A stretch of 6,730 nucleotides of DNA, taken from NCBI GenBank assembly GCA_022706165.1, contig JAKJDA010000163.1, positions 1 through 6,730 on the forward strand. The letters run 5' to 3'. Origin of the DNA: Candidatus Hydrogenedentota bacterium. Its GTDB lineage: Bacteria; Hydrogenedentota; Hydrogenedentia; Hydrogenedentales; SLHB01. The notes beneath the pieces were generated by a model. It had not been told where the DNA came from. It was given only the letters and a program-made list of their open reading frames with translations, and did no database searches. Each line of letters starts with the position of its first letter. Position 1 is the first letter of the stretch. Both the position numbers and the translations under genes were made by a program. Below are positions 4,965-6,730 of this stretch, piece after piece.

Positions 4965-6730
4965 ATGACGCAACGCATCTTCATTGGTCCGAAGTTTCTG
5001 CTCCTGGCGGGCGCGTTGTTGACCTGCGCCGCGTTGACGGGATGCCCGGCGCCTCACCCGGCGCTTTCCGTGAGTCCGGTTGCGTTGAACTTCGGCGATG
5101 GGGCCGTCACGGAAAGTTTTACGATTTTCAACTCCGGCGGCGGGACGTTGAACTGGTCGATCGCGATTGCCACGTCCAGCGGCGGCGATTGGCTTGTCGC
5201 CGACGTGATGTCGGGCGCGGCCACGACGGAAACCGATCGGGTGAGGCTGACGGCATTGCGTGCGGGGCTTGCTCCGGGTACGTATACGGCCACGGTGACC
5301 GTGACTTCGAACGCCGGCAGTCAGGTTGTGCGCGTGGCGTTGACCGAGCCTGGCGCGCCGGCTCTCCAGATTACGCCGACCCTTGTGGATTTTGGCGCGT
5401 CGGGCGTGTCGGGTTCGTTTACGCTTCAGAATGTTGGCGCGGAAGCGGTGAGTTGGGCGTTGGCTTCGCAGGCGGTCAATCCGGCTTTGCCTGCATGGTT
5501 GCAGGCGAATCCGTCTAGCGGAACGACGCCTGCGTCGGAATCGGTTGTGGTGGCGTTGAGCGTTGACCGTTCGTTGTTGCCTGTCTCCATGCGAAGTTTC
5601 ACGCTTTTGGTTGTTTCCTCGTCCGGTTCGCAGCCGGTGACGCTTTCGTTTGCGGGTTCGGCGGCGTCTGAGGCGAAGATCGCCGTGGAACCGGCGTTGC
5701 TGGATTTTGGGACGGAGGCGGCTTCGTTGACGTTCGATGTGTACAACAGCGGCGAGCCGGGCAGCACCCTCACGTTTACGGCGACCAGCGGCGATTCGTC
5801 GCTGTTCTCCGTCCAGCCTGGCGGCGGGACCAGCGTTGCGGTGGCGGGGCAGCAGGGCCAAGATCGCGTCAAGCTTACGGTGACGCTCCATCGCGAGGCG
5901 ATCGACGAGGACGCGGAATCGGGCGTGATCACCCTTTCGGCTCCGGGGACGCAGGCGGTCGAGGTTGCGCTCAAGGCTACGCGCGCTCCCCTTATCTTCG
6001 AGGGCGCCCAGAACCGGTCGCGTCCGCCGTTCCTGAAGCGGTTTGTATTTTTGTTGCGTGATTCTGTTGGGCGGGCTCTTGATACGTTGGACCCGGACGT
6101 GATGGCGAATCTTCAGACGGCATTCAGCATATACGAGGATGAGCGTCCGTTGGACTTGGACGAGTCCAATTTTTTTGTGACGAATGCCAAGCATCTGCGG
6201 TACAACGTCGTGTTGTTGTTGGACTATACGGGGAGCATGTATGGCGCGGAACCGGGCAATGGGGCCGCAATACAGCAGATGAAGGCGGGTGCGGCGGGGT
6301 TCATCGCCGATTTGCCGGACACGTATCGCGTTGCTGTCATGGAATATCACGAACGGCAGCAGCGGGACCGGTTGATTCATGGGTTTTCGACCGCCAAGCA
6401 GCCCATTTTGGATGCGTTGGCGGCGTTCGATATTCCGCCGGCGGATCATGGAGCTTCCGAGATATTCGATGCCGTATCGGACGGGATCACGCGGCTGGCC
6501 AACGAGGATGTGACGGCGTTGCCTTTTGATGATGCGGACGTTCGGGCGTTGGTGTTTGTCACGGACGGTCGCGATACGTCGTCGGTGGCGACGAAGGAGC
6601 AGATGCTTACGTTGGCGAAGGACAATCGGGTGCGTTTGTATCCCATTGGGTTTGGCAACCGGGTGGATAGCGATATGCTTCGCGATATCGCCAAGGAAAC
6701 CGGCGGGCACTATTATGCCGCGCCTTCGGT
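4965..6730 (+). CDS. Lipoprotein with three BACON/Ig-like beta domains and a VWA domain (C-terminus cut by window edge)
   Basis: The first 588 residues are visible and the frame is open at the window edge. The signal peptide MTQRIFIGPKFLLLAGALLT continues to CAALTGC, a good lipobox LTGC with Cys27. Three similar beta domains follow, each opening with a (L/I)-x-(V/I)-x-P-x-x-(L/V)-(N/D)-F-G motif at about 34-44, 134-144 and 239-249, so the unit is roughly 100 residues. The first is BACON-like: FNSGGGTLNWSIAI (55-68), DWL (75-77), GLAPGTYTATVTVTSN (101-116). Residues ~350-408 form a linker domain with FVFLLRDSVGRALDTL and FSIYEDERPLDLDESNFFV. A VWA domain begins at YNVVLLLDYTGSM (413-425). Its MIDAS metal site is D420-x-T422-G-S424, S498 in GASEIFDAV, and D534 in FVTDGRD, a conservative variant of DxSxS/T/D. 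ATG 4965 has AGGAAGGA upstream. It is likely a surface adhesion or scaffold protein, with the ligand unknown. A long arginine-rich frame on the opposite strand is a codon-bias shadow. Confidence 0.88.
   Translation, partial: MTQRIFIGPKFLLLAGALLTCAALTGCPAPHPALSVSPVALNFGDGAVTESFTIFNSGGGTLNWSIAIATSSGGDWLVADVMSGAATTETDRVRLTALRAGLAPGTYTATVTVTSNAGSQVVRVALTEPGAPALQITPTLVDFGASGVSGSFTLQNVGAEAVSWALASQAVNPALPAWLQANPSSGTTPASESVVVALSVDRSLLPVSMRSFTLLVVSSSGSQPVTLSFAGSAASEAKIAVEPALLDFGTEAASLTFDVYNSGEPGSTLTFTATSGDSSLFSVQPGGGTSVAVAGQQGQDRVKLTVTLHREAIDEDAESGVITLSAPGTQAVEVALKATRAPLIFEGAQNRSRPPFLKRFVFLLRDSVGRALDTLDPDVMANLQTAFSIYEDERPLDLDESNFFVTNAKHLRYNVVLLLDYTGSMYGAEPGNGAAIQQMKAGAAGFIADLPDTYRVAVMEYHERQQRDRLIHGFSTAKQPILDALAAFDIPPADHGASEIFDAVSDGITRLANEDVTALPFDDADVRALVFVTDGRDTSSVATKEQMLTLAKDNRVRLYPIGFGNRVDSDMLRDIAKETGGHYYAAPS

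Noticed and set aside
4860..6710. A 616-codon open frame on the minus strand
   Set aside because: It is extremely arginine-rich and motif-free and lies opposite the BACON-VWA lipoprotein, which has a signal peptide, repeated domains and a VWA metal site. The G/T-ending codons of the real gene keep the antisense frame open.

Overview
The window comes from a bacterial chromosome of moderately high GC. It holds four complete protein genes and two cut by the window edges. The mix is a sulfatase-superfamily hydrolase with the C-terminal LGYI(Q) ending, a BFN/DUF151 protein, an SDS22-type LRR lipoprotein and a lipoprotein with BACON-like repeats and a VWA domain, plus a dispersed-looking GC-rich palindromic repeat. 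This suggests an environmental diderm of the Hydrogenedentota/Planctomycetota/Lentisphaerota kind. The taxonomic guess is inference only, as no marker gene is present. Three of the gene products carry lipobox-type signal peptides, so the window is dominated by envelope functions.

Layout. On the minus strand at the left edge lies the N-terminus of a GT4-like glycosyltransferase (1-108). It is preceded in the same direction by a 648-residue sulfatase-like membrane or secreted enzyme (209-2155), and the two probably form an envelope-glycan operon. A gene-free stretch of about 560 bp follows (2156-2721). It holds a nearly perfect 30-bp inverted repeat whose arms each fold into a hairpin, and a plausible plus-strand promoter. 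Next is a plus-strand M23/LytM peptidoglycan hydrolase lipoprotein (2722-3264), convergent with a minus-strand BFN/DUF151 bifunctional-nuclease-family gene (3047-3778). The 3' ends of these two overlap by 218 bp, and the last ~72 codons of the DUF151 frame are simply antisense to the LytM domain. A near-consensus minus-strand promoter and a GGAGG ribosome site lie just upstream of the DUF151 gene.

The right part has about 320 bp without recognisable content, then a very good sigma70-type promoter (TTGACA-17-CATAAT at 4159-4187). It drives an LRR lipoprotein (4307-4885) and, 79 bp further on, a large lipoprotein with three tandem BACON/Ig-like beta domains and a VWA domain (4965 to the window end, truncated). 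These last two are probably co-transcribed surface-exposed binding proteins.

I see no RNA gene, CRISPR array, transposase gene or prophage. No clearly new system is evident. The points most worth a second look are the sulfatase homologue without the formylglycine cysteine, the antisense read-through tail of the DUF151 protein, the REP-like inverted repeat, and the LRR plus BACON-VWA lipoprotein pair.
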